A DNA stretch of 6,510 nt from Xanthobacteraceae bacterium (GCA_019746355.1 JAIESC010000024.1:1-6510), one strand, 5' to 3'; numbered from the stretch's first letter, positions 1 to 6,224 are shown. Notes: generated by a model from the sequence alone, not told the origin. Numbers and translations: made by a program.

Positions 1-21
1 GTGCGATCGAGCACGATCAGT

Positions 22-55
22 TCCCTAAATAAAATGGTGCGGCAACGGCGCACCA
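22..55 (-). terminator. Rho-independent terminator of the first Bug gene
   Basis: On the minus strand, downstream of the stop codon at 102-104, a 7-bp perfect stem (TGGTGCG at 35-41 pairing with CGCACCA at 49-55, 7-nt loop) is followed by a T-rich tail reading ATTTTATTTAGG. Stem, short loop and T-tract in the right order make this the best terminator in the window. It would end transcription of the substrate-binding protein gene at 102-1070. Confidence 0.75.
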
Positions 56-101
56 CGGCGGTTCTAACAGGAATCGGCGGGCCCGGCTATGCGCTGGACG
101 G

Positions 102-1070
102 CTAGCCAGCCCCGCCCTTGATGTTGTTGTCGCGGATGATCTTGCCCCAGAACGGCAGCTCCTCGACGATCATCTGGCGGAGCTCGTCGGGCGGCGGCAG
201 CACCACCTCGGAACGGAATTTGTTGACGAAGGTGTTGTAGGTCGCCTCCTCGCGCACCGCGCCTGCCACCTCGCGATAGAACCTGTCGATGACAGGCTTC
301 GGCGTGCCGGCCGGCCCGAAGAAGCCGAACCACGAATAGGCGTGCAGGCTACTGATGCCCTGCTCGATCGCGGTCGCGGTGTCGGGCAGGAACGACAGCC
401 GCTTGTCGCCGAACTGCACCAGCGGATGCAGCTGGCCTGACTCGATCTGCGGCGCCATGGTCGCGCTGGAGCTGATGACCATGTCGACGTGGCCCGCCGT
501 GCCGTCGTTCAGGACCGGCGCTGCGCCGCGATAAGGCACGTGCACGAGCTTGATGTCGGTGAGCTGGCAGAGCGCCGCCATCGTCAGGTGTCCATTGCTG
601 CCGATGCCGGTGGTGCCGTAGGTCAGGACGCCGGGCCGCGCCTTGGCGGCCGCGACCAGCTCCGGCAGCGACTTGAACGGCCGCGAGGGGTGCGCGGTGA
701 GCACCATCGGCCCGCGTGCGATCATCGTCACCGGCTCGAAGTCCTTCTGCACATCGTACGGCAGATTGTTGAGAAGCAGCGTGCTGACGACGAAGGTGTC
801 GGAGGTGAGCAGCCAGCTCGTGCCGTCGGGCGGCGACTTGGCGACCACCGCCGCGCCGATCGAGGCCGAGGCGCCAGGCCGGTTCTCGATGATGATGGTC
901 GCGTTAAGCCGCTGCTGCAGCGAAGGCTGAAGCAGGCGCGCCATCGCGTCTGACGTGCCGCCGGCGGCGAACGGATTGATGATGCGGATGATGTTTGACG
1001 CGGCCGGCTGGGCCTGCGCGGCCGCCGGCGCCAATAGCCCCGCCGCGACCAGCGAACGCCTGCTCAGCAT
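102..1070 (-). CDS. Tripartite tricarboxylate transporter substrate-binding protein (Bug/TctC family), copy 1
   Basis: Predicted periplasmic solute-binding protein of 322 residues, the usual length for the Bug family, whose members bind carboxylates or related small molecules for TctAB-type transporters. The N-terminus (SRR at 3-5, hydrophobic stretch to about 18, cleavage likely after AQA at 18-20) is a signal peptide; the twin arginine is Tat-like but also compatible with Sec. Family signatures are visible: INPFAAGGTSD near residue 31, IIENRPGASASIGAAVVA near 60, LPYDVQKDFEPVT near 105, a YGTTGIGSNGH segment near 150 and HVPYRG near 177. The ATG at 1070 is preceded by GGAG at a good distance. 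No tctA or tctB lies nearby, so it may serve a distant transporter or act in sensing. The ligand cannot be read from sequence. The next Bug gene upstream is separated by 115 bases and a terminator-like hairpin, so the two are probably not co-transcribed. Confidence 0.93.
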   Translation of the reverse strand: MLSRRSLVAAGLLAPAAAQAQPAASNIIRIINPFAAGGTSDAMARLLQPSLQQRLNATIIIENRPGASASIGAAVVAKSPPDGTSWLLTSDTFVVSTLLLNNLPYDVQKDFEPVTMIARGPMVLTAHPSRPFKSLPELVAAAKARPGVLTYGTTGIGSNGHLTMAALCQLTDIKLVHVPYRGAAPVLNDGTAGHVDMVISSSATMAPQIESGQLHPLVQFGDKRLSFLPDTATAIEQGISSLHAYSWFGFFGPAGTPKPVIDRFYREVAGAVREEATYNTFVNKFRSEVVLPPPDELRQMIVEELPFWGKIIRDNNIKGGAG

Positions 1071-1094
1071 GTGCGTCTCCGTCCCGTTGCTCCG

Positions 1095-1120
1095 GCCCCT
1101 TGAGGGGCTCGTGTTGTCAA
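1095..1120 (-). promoter_or_regulatory. Possible control region upstream of the first Bug gene
   Basis: On the minus strand there is an exact TTGACA hexamer (1120 down to 1115). A 14-bp GCCCC/GGGGC hairpin (1095-1108) lies where the -10 box would be expected. No convincing -10 hexamer follows at 16-18 bases. The combination could be an activator-dependent promoter with an operator, or the hexamer could be chance. The RBS of the gene follows at about 1077-1080. Confidence 0.2.
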
Positions 1121-1161
1121 ATCGGAATTTGGCGGGCGAAGACGATATCGGCCCGGCCCGG

Positions 1162-1185
1162 CCAAGGAAACTGCCGTTGCGGCAG
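1162..1185 (-). terminator. Terminator-like hairpin directly after the second Bug gene
   Basis: Immediately after the TAG stop of the gene at 1186-2166, the minus strand has a perfect 6-bp stem, CTGCCG and CGGCAG (1171-1185), closed by a 3-nt loop and followed by TTTCCTTGG. The position abutting the stop codon and the short T-run support an intrinsic terminator, although the stem is short and the T-tract is interrupted. Confidence 0.5.
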
Positions 1186-2166
1186 CTATTCCGCCTTCAG
1201 CCCCGCGGCCTGCACCACCTTGGCGAGACGCTCGGCTTCGGCGCTGAGCGCCGCCCGGTATTCGTCGAGGCCGACGCCGACCGGCTCGATACCGGCGGTC
1301 GCGAACTGGGCGATCACCTCGGGCTCCTTGACGATCACGGCGACTTCGCTGGCGATCCGTTCGACGATCGGCCGCGGCGTGCCGACGCGCCCCATCACGC
1401 CCTGGATCACCGCGAGGTCGAAGCCCGGCGACAGCTCGGCGATCGCCGGCGTGTCAGGCGCATGCGGCGAGCGCTTCGGGCCGTTGGTCGCAATCATCAC
1501 GGCCTTCTTGGCCTCCACCGCAGAGCGCAGCCCGGCATAGGCCGCGAACACGATGTCGATATGGCCGCCGCTCAGCGCGGCGATGGTCTCGCTCGATCCC
1601 TTGTACGGGATGTGATTCATCTTCAGCCCGAACGCGGTGTTAAACGCCTCCATCGACAGATGGTGGAAGCTGCCGATGCCGATCGAGCCATAGTTGAGCT
1701 TGCCGGGATTGGCCTTCGCATAGTCGACCACTTCCTTCAGGCTCTTGGCCGGCACGTTCGGGCTGACGGCAAGAAACAGCGGCGCGCGGGCGACGAAGGC
1801 GACCGGCAGCACGTCCTTCGGATTGTAGGGAAGCTTCGACTGCAACAGCGGAGCGATCGACAGGATCGCGCCGTCGGCAACCATGAAGGTGTAGCCGTCG
1901 GCCGGCGCCTGGGTCATGGCCGCGGTGCCGATGCCGGAGTTCGCGCCGGGGCGGTTCTCGACGATCACCGACTGGCCGAGCCGCTCCTGCAAGCGCTTGG
2001 CGAGAATGCGGGTGATGGTGTCCGGCAGGCCGCCGGGCGGATTGGGCACGATGAAGCGGATGGTCTGGCTCGGATACGGCACCTGGCCTTGCGCCTGGGC
2101 CGATGCCAGCGGCGCGAAGATAGCCGCGGCCGCGATCAGCGCTCCGCGCAGGTGATGCGATTTCAT
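1186..2166 (-). CDS. Tripartite tricarboxylate transporter substrate-binding protein (Bug/TctC family), copy 2
   Basis: Predicted periplasmic solute-binding protein of 326 residues. A Sec-type signal peptide is clear: MKSHHLRG, then an Ala-rich hydrophobic core (residues 9-22) and a cleavage site after SAQA (22-25). Bug signatures follow: TIRFIVPNPPGGLPDT near 35, VIVENRPGANSGIGTAAM near 67, LPYNPKDVLPVAFVA near 112, LNYGSIGIGSFHHLS near 157 and HIPYKGSSETIAAL near 185. The body is clearly diverged from the neighbouring Bug protein (for example GSFHH against GSNGH in the loop after YG), so the two probably bind different ligands rather than being a recent duplication. The ATG at 2166 has a G-rich stretch about 9 bases upstream as a modest RBS. 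No membrane subunits of the transporter are in the window. Ligand unknown; carboxylates are the family norm. Confidence 0.93.
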   Translation of the reverse strand: MKSHHLRGALIAAAAIFAPLASAQAQGQVPYPSQTIRFIVPNPPGGLPDTITRILAKRLQERLGQSVIVENRPGANSGIGTAAMTQAPADGYTFMVADGAILSIAPLLQSKLPYNPKDVLPVAFVARAPLFLAVSPNVPAKSLKEVVDYAKANPGKLNYGSIGIGSFHHLSMEAFNTAFGLKMNHIPYKGSSETIAALSGGHIDIVFAAYAGLRSAVEAKKAVMIATNGPKRSPHAPDTPAIAELSPGFDLAVIQGVMGRVGTPRPIVERIASEVAVIVKEPEVIAQFATAGIEPVGVGLDEYRAALSAEAERLAKVVQAAGLKAE

Positions 2167-2275
2167 GATCTGCCCCGAGGTTTTTGCTTGAATCCCAAGA
2201 ATTCGGGCAGATTCACCACCGAAACCGGCGGCGCGTCAATCGCAGCCGGCACACCCCAGGGCGCGTCATCGGCAC

Positions 2276-2310
2276 CAAATCAAGAGCGGGCCGCCTTGCG
2301 ACGGCCCGCT
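2276..2310 (-). terminator. Terminator-like hairpin after the small membrane-protein gene
   Basis: A perfect 9-bp GC-rich stem, AGCGGGCCG at 2285-2293 with CGGCCCGCT at 2302-2310, encloses an 8-nt loop. On the minus strand the tail reads CTTGATTTGG. It lies 23 bases beyond the stop codon of the 45-residue gene. The stem is strong but the T-tract is poor, so intrinsic termination is likely rather than certain. Confidence 0.55.
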
Positions 2311-2333
2311 TCAAGCACCGAACTCCCGCAACG

Positions 2334-2471
2334 TCAGATGTGGATGATGTTCATGAGTTCCAGCACGCCGAAACCAACGGACATAATCATCAGCACCGCG
2401 GCAACCAGCCGGAATTTTCCGGCTTCTGAGTCGACAGTGTCGGTCTCATGCTGAACCTGGATTTCGTCCAT
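2334..2471 (-). CDS. Small single-span membrane protein, 45 residues, function unknown
   Basis: An ATG at 2471 is preceded on the minus strand by GAAGGG six bases upstream, a good RBS. An in-frame extension upstream lacks a comparable signal, so the short form is preferred. The product has an acidic, polar N-terminus (residues 1-18, with D2, E3, E9, D11, D14, E16), then KFR and a hydrophobic segment (about 20-43) that fits one transmembrane helix, ending in NIIHI. A charge pattern with K19 and R21 next to the membrane suggests the N-terminus is cytoplasmic. One glutamate (E38) lies inside the hydrophobic stretch. The hairpin just downstream supports a real transcription unit. I do not recognise a named family. 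It stands alone between a Bug gene and a divergent CoA-ester lyase gene, so context gives no clear role. Confidence 0.6.
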   Translation of the reverse strand: MDEIQVQHETDTVDSEAGKFRLVAAVLMIMSVGFGVLELMNIIHI

Positions 2472-2661
2472 GCGCCCTTCTCGACTGATTTGCGAGCGCA
2501 AGACGCATGATCGTCCTTCGCCCGATGATTGCCGCCCATGAGGGATCAAGCATAGACCGGAGTGCTTGTTGCATTAAAAGATTGTCATGTAACGCGACGG
2601 TTGACCGAAATGGGTTCCCGATGGCATCGAATCCGTCCCATTGCGAACGAGGCCTTGAGTC
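2472..2661. promoter_or_regulatory. Divergent intergenic region with candidate promoters
   Basis: This 190-base gap separates the minus-strand small membrane-protein gene from the plus-strand CoA-ester lyase gene and should hold both promoters. For the minus strand, TTAATG (2577-2572) and TATGCT (2554-2549) are 17 bases apart, three and four matches to the sigma-70 hexamers. For the plus strand, TTGTCA (2583-2588) and TTGACC (2601-2606) are good -35 candidates, but neither has a good -10. The sequence around 2550-2600 is more AT-rich than the flanking genes. All assignments are by eye and weak. Confidence 0.3.
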
Positions 2662-3540
2662 ATGCGCTCCTTCCTGTTCATTCCCGGCGACAGCCCGAAG
2701 AAGCTCGAAAAGGGGCTGGGCAGCGGCGCGGATGCGCTGCTGCTCGACCTCGAAGACTCGATCTCGCCGCAGAACAAGGCGCAGGCGCGCGACACCACGC
2801 TCGCCTTCCTGAGGGAGGCCGTGCCGGTCAAGGCGCGGCCGCGCATCTACGTCCGCATCAACGGTCTGCAGACCGGACTGACCGATGCCGATCTCGACGC
2901 GGTCGTCGGCGGGAGGCCCGACGGCGTGATGTTTCCCAAGGCCGAGGGCGGCCAGGCGGTGATCCACTGCGACGCCAAGCTGACCGCGCGCGAAGCGATC
3001 CACGGCTTGCCCGACGGCGCGCTCGACATCATCGCCATTGCCACCGAAACCGCCCAGGCGATTTTTCTGGCCGGCACCTACGCGGGTGCGAGCAAGCGGT
3101 TGAAGGGTCTCACCTGGGGCGCCGAGGACCTGTCAGTGGAGCTGGGCGCCGAGGCCAACCGTGATCGCGACGGGCATTTTCTTGCGCCGTATCAGCTGGC
3201 CCGCAGCCTTTGCCTAGCGGGCGCCGCGGCGGCGCAGGTGCAGGCGATCGACACTGTCTATATCGACTTCCGCAACGAAGCGGGGCTGCGCCGCGAATGC
3301 GAGGAGGCGCGGCGCGACGGATTCACCGGCAAGATGGCGATCCATCCGGGACAGGTTGCGGCGATCAACGAGGTGTTCACGCCGACGGCGGATCAGGTGA
3401 AACGCGCTGAAGCAGTGATCGCCGAATTCGCCAGGAACCCGGGCGCCGGCACGGTCGGCATCGGCGGCGTGATGTACGACCGCCCGCATCTCGAACGCGC
3501 CAAACAACTGCTGGCGCGGGCGAAGGCGATTTTGAAATAG
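2662..3540 (+). CDS. CitE-like CoA-ester lyase (HpcH/HpaI aldolase/citrate lyase beta family)
   Basis: A cytoplasmic TIM-barrel lyase of 292 residues, typical for stand-alone CitE-like proteins. Known members cleave or form malyl-CoA, citramalyl-CoA or related 3-hydroxyacyl-CoA thioesters with Mg2+. Visible signatures: RSFLFIPGD at 2-10; LLLDLEDS at 26-33; YVRING at 63-68 with R65 as the expected substrate-binding arginine; FPKAEG at 91-96; ATET at 127-130 with E129, and WGAEDLS at 152-158 with E155 and D156, where the family's metal-binding Glu and Asp occur; and the C-terminal GKMAIHPGQV at 223-232. No residue expected for catalysis looks missing. It is not with citrate lyase alpha or gamma genes, so true citrate lyase is unlikely. 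The exact acyl-CoA substrate cannot be told. The ATG at 2662 has only a weak AGG upstream, but the family motif begins at residue 2, which fixes the start. Confidence 0.9.
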   Translation: MRSFLFIPGDSPKKLEKGLGSGADALLLDLEDSISPQNKAQARDTTLAFLREAVPVKARPRIYVRINGLQTGLTDADLDAVVGGRPDGVMFPKAEGGQAVIHCDAKLTAREAIHGLPDGALDIIAIATETAQAIFLAGTYAGASKRLKGLTWGAEDLSVELGAEANRDRDGHFLAPYQLARSLCLAGAAAAQVQAIDTVYIDFRNEAGLRRECEEARRDGFTGKMAIHPGQVAAINEVFTPTADQVKRAEAVIAEFARNPGAGTVGIGGVMYDRPHLERAKQLLARAKAILK

Positions 3541-3558
3541 ACGAGACTCTATCCACGA

Positions 3559-3665
3559 GTCATTCCGGGGCGCTTGCGAAGCAAGCGAGCCCGGAATCCA
3601 GACAAGCAGGGATCTGCTCCGCAACTGGATTCCGGGCTCGCGCCTTCGGCGCGCCCCGGAATGAC
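3559..3665. repeat. Inverted pair of REP-like palindromes in a convergent intergenic gap
   Basis: Two units face each other: unit 1 at 3559-3601 and unit 2 at 3625-3665 as its inverted copy. The outer arms match perfectly (15 bp, 3559-3573 with 3651-3665), as do the inner arms (14 bp, 3588-3601 with 3625-3638). Each unit also folds on itself: ATTCCGGG pairs with CCCGGAAT, a small bulge follows, then an upper stem is capped by a GAA loop (TTC on the plus strand in unit 2). The upper stems differ (CGCTTGC/GCAAGCG in unit 1, CGCGCC/GGCGCG in unit 2) but both stay fully paired. The 23-base spacer holds a weak AGCAG/CTGCT hairpin. Palindromes of the ATTCCGGGGC type are, to my knowledge, scattered widely in Bradyrhizobiaceae genomes. 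Lying between two 3' ends, the element may also act as a bidirectional terminator. Confidence 0.85.
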
Positions 3666-3677
3666 CGTGCGGAACGA

Positions 3678-5537
3678 TCAGCGCACCACGGCCTGCTTGG
3701 TGGCTGAAGCCACAGGCGCGGGCCCAGGCGCCACCGTCGCCACCTCATCGGCGGCGGCCGGCGCGACCGGCGGCGCGTGCTCACCATGCGCGATGCCGTC
3801 GAGACGGCGGCGCTGCGATACGAACGCCTGCGCCTTCTCGTTCCTGAACATCTCCAGGTTCTCGACGTCTTCGTCCTTCGGCTCGGTCAGCGCCACGTCG
3901 GTATAGGCGTGCTTGTTTGGGTCGCGCTTGATCGCGAGATAGATCCAGCGAAGCTTGAGATACATCGACACCCACCGGCACTGCTTCGATACCGTTTCGA
4001 ACCAGTATTTCGGGTAGAACTTCCACACCGGCTCGATCGGCAATTCCGAGCGGCGGTCGTGGCGGTACTTCATGCGCAGGAAGCCGCCCTCGAGCGGATG
4101 CACGTTCTCGATATGGGTGCAGCCCTTGAACCACGTCACCAGAAACAGGGTGTTGCCGCCGGACGCACGGGTCGCAACCGCGCGGCGCAGGATCGTCTCC
4201 ACATGCTCCGGCGTGTAGTAGTTGTCCCACGCCATCTGGTAAGCGCGCGCCCATTCCCCGCGCGACATCTTCGGATGGCCGGTGGTGATGTGATAGAGGT
4301 CGTAGCGGTTGAGGTCCTCGTCCATCGGCACGCCTGCACGGAACAGGCGCTGATGGTCCTCCGAGCCCGGCAGCGGCGTCAGATAGAAAAACTCGAGCAG
4401 ATCGACCGGCAGCTCCTTCTTGATCACCTCGATGTCGTGGGCGATCGACTCGTAGGTGTCGTTGGGGAAGCCGAGGATATAGCCGGCATAGGTGATGATC
4501 GCCGCGCGCTTCCAGGCGAGCAGCATTTTTCGATATTCCGTGATCTTGTTCTGCCGCTTCTTGGCCGACATCAGGTTCGCGGGATTGATGTTCTCGAGCC
4601 CGATGAACACGCGGCGGACGCCGGCGCGGCGGCATTTGTCGATGAAGTTCGGCAGCTTGTGACAGAGCGTGTCGACCTGGATGATCAGGCCGAACTTCAT
4701 CTTCTCGATCTCGCGCAGATAGATCAGCCGGTCGAGGATCGCCTCCCAGTCCTTGTTGCGGGCGAAGTTGTCGTCGGTGATGAAGAAGCGGTTCAGGCCC
4801 TGCGCAACGTTCACCCGAACGATCTCCTCGATGTCGTCAGGCGAGCGGCGGCGTGACTTGCGACCCTGCACGTTGATGATGGTGCAGAACGAGCACTGGT
4901 ACGGACAGCCGCGGCCGGCGTCGAAGCTCGTGACCGCGCCGGCGGTCCGCCGCACCCGCTCCCGCTTGAGCAGCGGGATCGGCGCGCCCTCGATGCCGGG
5001 CAGGTCGTTCATGAAATTGTAGAGCGGCTTGAGCGCGCCCTTGTCGGCGTCGATCAGCACGTCGCCGAGCCGGCCTTCCGCTTCGCCCGCGAAGATCGAG
5101 ATGCCGAGCGCCTGCGCCTCTCGCAGCGCCTTGTCGTTGCCGTCGAGCATGGAGATCACGCCCGACATGTGGAAGCCGCCGATGCCGACCTGGATGCCTT
5201 GCGCGCGCAGCGGCCGCGACAGATCGAGCGTGCGCGGCACCTGGTTCGACTGCACGCCGACCATCATCACCATGCCGGCGTCGGCCGCTTTGACCATCGT
5301 GGCGATGCGATCGATGCGGACGCGGCTGTTGGTCTCGTCGATGGCGTGGATGTCGATGTCGGTGTCGGGACCGAGCACCTGCCCGTCGGCAAGCTCCTTG
5401 GCGATGCCGTAGACGGCGGCGAGCGAATTCGAGGGGATGGCGGAGCGATACCACTGAATGACGTAGCCGTCGTCGTCGTAGTGCGACGGCTTCACCAGCA
5501 CGAGGCAGAACCGGCGTCGTTGTCCCCCACCGGACAT
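3678..5537 (-). CDS. Radical SAM protein with N-terminal B12-binding-like domain, substrate unknown
   Basis: A 619-residue enzyme with the layout of cobalamin-dependent (class B) radical SAM proteins. Residues about 10-180 resemble a B12-binding Rossmann domain, with GIGGFHMSG at 118-126 and FAGEAEG at 149-155 matching the GGxH and GEGE-like motifs of this group. No DxHxxG motif is seen, as in many class B members. The radical SAM core follows, with the 4Fe-4S ligands C211, C215 and C218 in CPYQCSFC, then FITDDNF at 252-258, GLENIN at 313-318, GYILGFPNDT at 352-361 and TPLPGSEDH at 387-395. The C-terminal region is Trp/Tyr-rich with basic residues (KFYPKYW and WVSMYLKLRWIYLAIKR) and may touch membranes. 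The last 35 or so residues are a Pro/Ala-rich tail. An upstream in-frame TTG at 5552 overlaps the RBS; the ATG at 5537, five bases after GAGGGGGG, is preferred. The substrate is not inferable; the neighbour hisI is housekeeping. HpnP- or BchE-like reactions are alternatives I cannot support. Confidence 0.88.
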   Translation of the reverse strand: MSGGGQRRRFCLVLVKPSHYDDDGYVIQWYRSAIPSNSLAAVYGIAKELADGQVLGPDTDIDIHAIDETNSRVRIDRIATMVKAADAGMVMMVGVQSNQVPRTLDLSRPLRAQGIQVGIGGFHMSGVISMLDGNDKALREAQALGISIFAGEAEGRLGDVLIDADKGALKPLYNFMNDLPGIEGAPIPLLKRERVRRTAGAVTSFDAGRGCPYQCSFCTIINVQGRKSRRRSPDDIEEIVRVNVAQGLNRFFITDDNFARNKDWEAILDRLIYLREIEKMKFGLIIQVDTLCHKLPNFIDKCRRAGVRRVFIGLENINPANLMSAKKRQNKITEYRKMLLAWKRAAIITYAGYILGFPNDTYESIAHDIEVIKKELPVDLLEFFYLTPLPGSEDHQRLFRAGVPMDEDLNRYDLYHITTGHPKMSRGEWARAYQMAWDNYYTPEHVETILRRAVATRASGGNTLFLVTWFKGCTHIENVHPLEGGFLRMKYRHDRRSELPIEPVWKFYPKYWFETVSKQCRWVSMYLKLRWIYLAIKRDPNKHAYTDVALTEPKDEDVENLEMFRNEKAQAFVSQRRRLDGIAHGEHAPPVAPAAADEVATVAPGPAPVASATKQAVVR

Positions 5538-5610
5538 AACCACCCCCCTCAAGCTACACCGGCAACCACCATACAGGCGGAGGTGAGAGATTTGTACCGA
5601 ATTCCTGCAA

Positions 5611-5631
5611 CGTCCCGTTGAAGTCGGGACG
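5611..5631 (-). terminator. Hairpin between hisI and the radical SAM gene
   Basis: A perfect 7-bp stem, CGTCCCG at 5611-5617 with CGGGACG at 5625-5631, has a 7-nt loop and lies about 16 bases past the hisI stop codon. The minus-strand tail (TTGCAGGAATT) is not T-rich. It could weaken read-through from hisI, act as a processing site or be incidental. Confidence 0.35.
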
Positions 5632-5646
5632 CAGTCGGCCGCTGGC

Positions 5647-6093
5647 CTACTCGGATTTGCCGTAAGCTTCGGCCGGGTCGAACGTTTTGGCCGCGTCGTG
5701 GAACTCGAGCGTGATCGCGCCGACCTGCTTCAGCGGCACCGCGCGGTAGAAGCAGGACTTCCGCCCGGTGTGGCAGGCGCCCGGCCCGCTCTGCTCGACC
5801 TTGATCCAGATCGCGTCCTGATCGCAGTCGACCCGCATCTCGGTGATGCGCTGGGTGTGGCCGGAACTTTCGCCTTTTTTCCACAGCGCCCGGCGCGACC
5901 GCGACCAGTACCAGGCCTCGCCGGTCTCGATGCTCCGCCGCAGCGCCTGCTCGTTCATGTGCGCGACCATCAGCACCTCGCCGGTCCAGACCTCGGTGAC
6001 GACGACGGTGACAAGGCCATCGGGATCGAACCTGGGCGCGAACGCCAGGCCTTCCTCGACGGCGTGCTTCGACGGGGTTTCGGTCATGGCCAT
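5647..6093 (-). CDS. hisI: Phosphoribosyl-AMP cyclohydrolase (HisI)
   Basis: Catalyses the third step of histidine biosynthesis, hydrolytic opening of the adenine ring of phosphoribosyl-AMP, in the cytoplasm; the enzyme is Zn2+- and Mg2+-dependent. From the ATG at 6093 it is 148 residues, within the usual range for the stand-alone form, and there is no fused HisE domain. Hallmarks: [30 protein letters not shown] from residue 22, YWSRSR at 62-67, [12 protein letters not shown] at 70-81, the metal-binding DCDQD at 89-93 (D89, D91, D93, with C90), and [11 protein letters not shown] at 107-117 with C107 and C114. C90, C107 and C114 are the expected zinc ligands. The ATG at 6087 two codons later is also possible. 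A longer reading frame to 6201 adds a Cys/Arg-rich, non-homologous leader and is rejected. It follows folE on the same strand, an arrangement I associate with rhizobial genomes. Confidence 0.95.
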   Translation of the reverse strand: MAMTETPSKHAVEEGLAFAPRFDPDGLVTVVVTEVWTGEVLMVAHMNEQALRRSIETGEAWYWSRSRRALWKKGESSGHTQRITEMRVDCDQDAIWIKVEQSGPGACHTGRKSCFYRAVPLKQVGAITLEFHDAAKTFDPAEAYGKSE

Positions 6094-6186
6094 CAACGAT
6101 CCGACGTGGATTTTTTTTCGGCGGCGCGGAGAATACCGCATCGGCCCGCAGCATTCGAGCGGAGTGCATTGAGGCCGCGAACAACA

Positions 6187-6208
6187 GCGCCGCCGCACCA
6201 AGCGGCGC
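6187..6208 (-). terminator. Second hairpin after folE, candidate terminator
   Basis: A perfect 7-bp stem, GCGCCGC at 6187-6193 with GCGGCGC at 6202-6208, has an 8-nt loop. On the minus strand it is followed by TGTTGTTCGC, a partly T-rich tail. It lies about 48 bases beyond the folE stop and is a reasonable folE terminator. Confidence 0.4.
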
Positions 6209-6224
6209 GTGTGGGCACAATTAT

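Noticed and set aside
1..20. Short inverted matches (GATCG/CGATC and GTGC/GCAC) at the left edge
   Set aside because: Arms are only 4-5 bases and they overlap each other; this is expected by chance, and the flanking sequence is cut off.
102..2166. The two Bug genes as a recent tandem duplication
   Set aside because: They share only family-level motifs, with different signal peptides and loop sequences, so divergence is old.
955..2454. A 499-codon plus-strand open frame running opposite the second Bug gene and the small membrane-protein gene
   Set aside because: It is Arg/His/Gly-rich antisense translation with no recognisable domain, and the opposite strand has a clear signal peptide and Bug motifs. 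Long antisense frames are common in GC-rich DNA.
2472..2549. An upstream extension of the small membrane protein to 2549
   Set aside because: The extension is Arg/Ser-rich with no good RBS, while the ATG at 2471 has GAAGGG correctly spaced.
2601..2629. TTGACC at 2601 as the main promoter of the CoA-ester lyase gene
   Set aside because: The -35 match is good, but no -10-like hexamer occurs 16-18 bases downstream.
2662..3540. True citrate lyase beta subunit (citE of a citDEF cluster)
   Set aside because: No acyl-carrier (gamma) or alpha subunit genes flank it; stand-alone CitE-like proteins generally act on other CoA thioesters.
3777..4856. A 359-codon plus-strand open frame opposite the radical SAM gene
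   Set aside because: Composition is typical of a shadow frame, and the minus strand carries all the radical SAM motifs.
6094..6201. A longer hisI beginning at the ATG at 6201
   Set aside because: The added 36 residues are Cys/Arg-rich, include the AAAAAAAA tract and match nothing in HisI; the hairpin at 6187-6208 overlaps that start.
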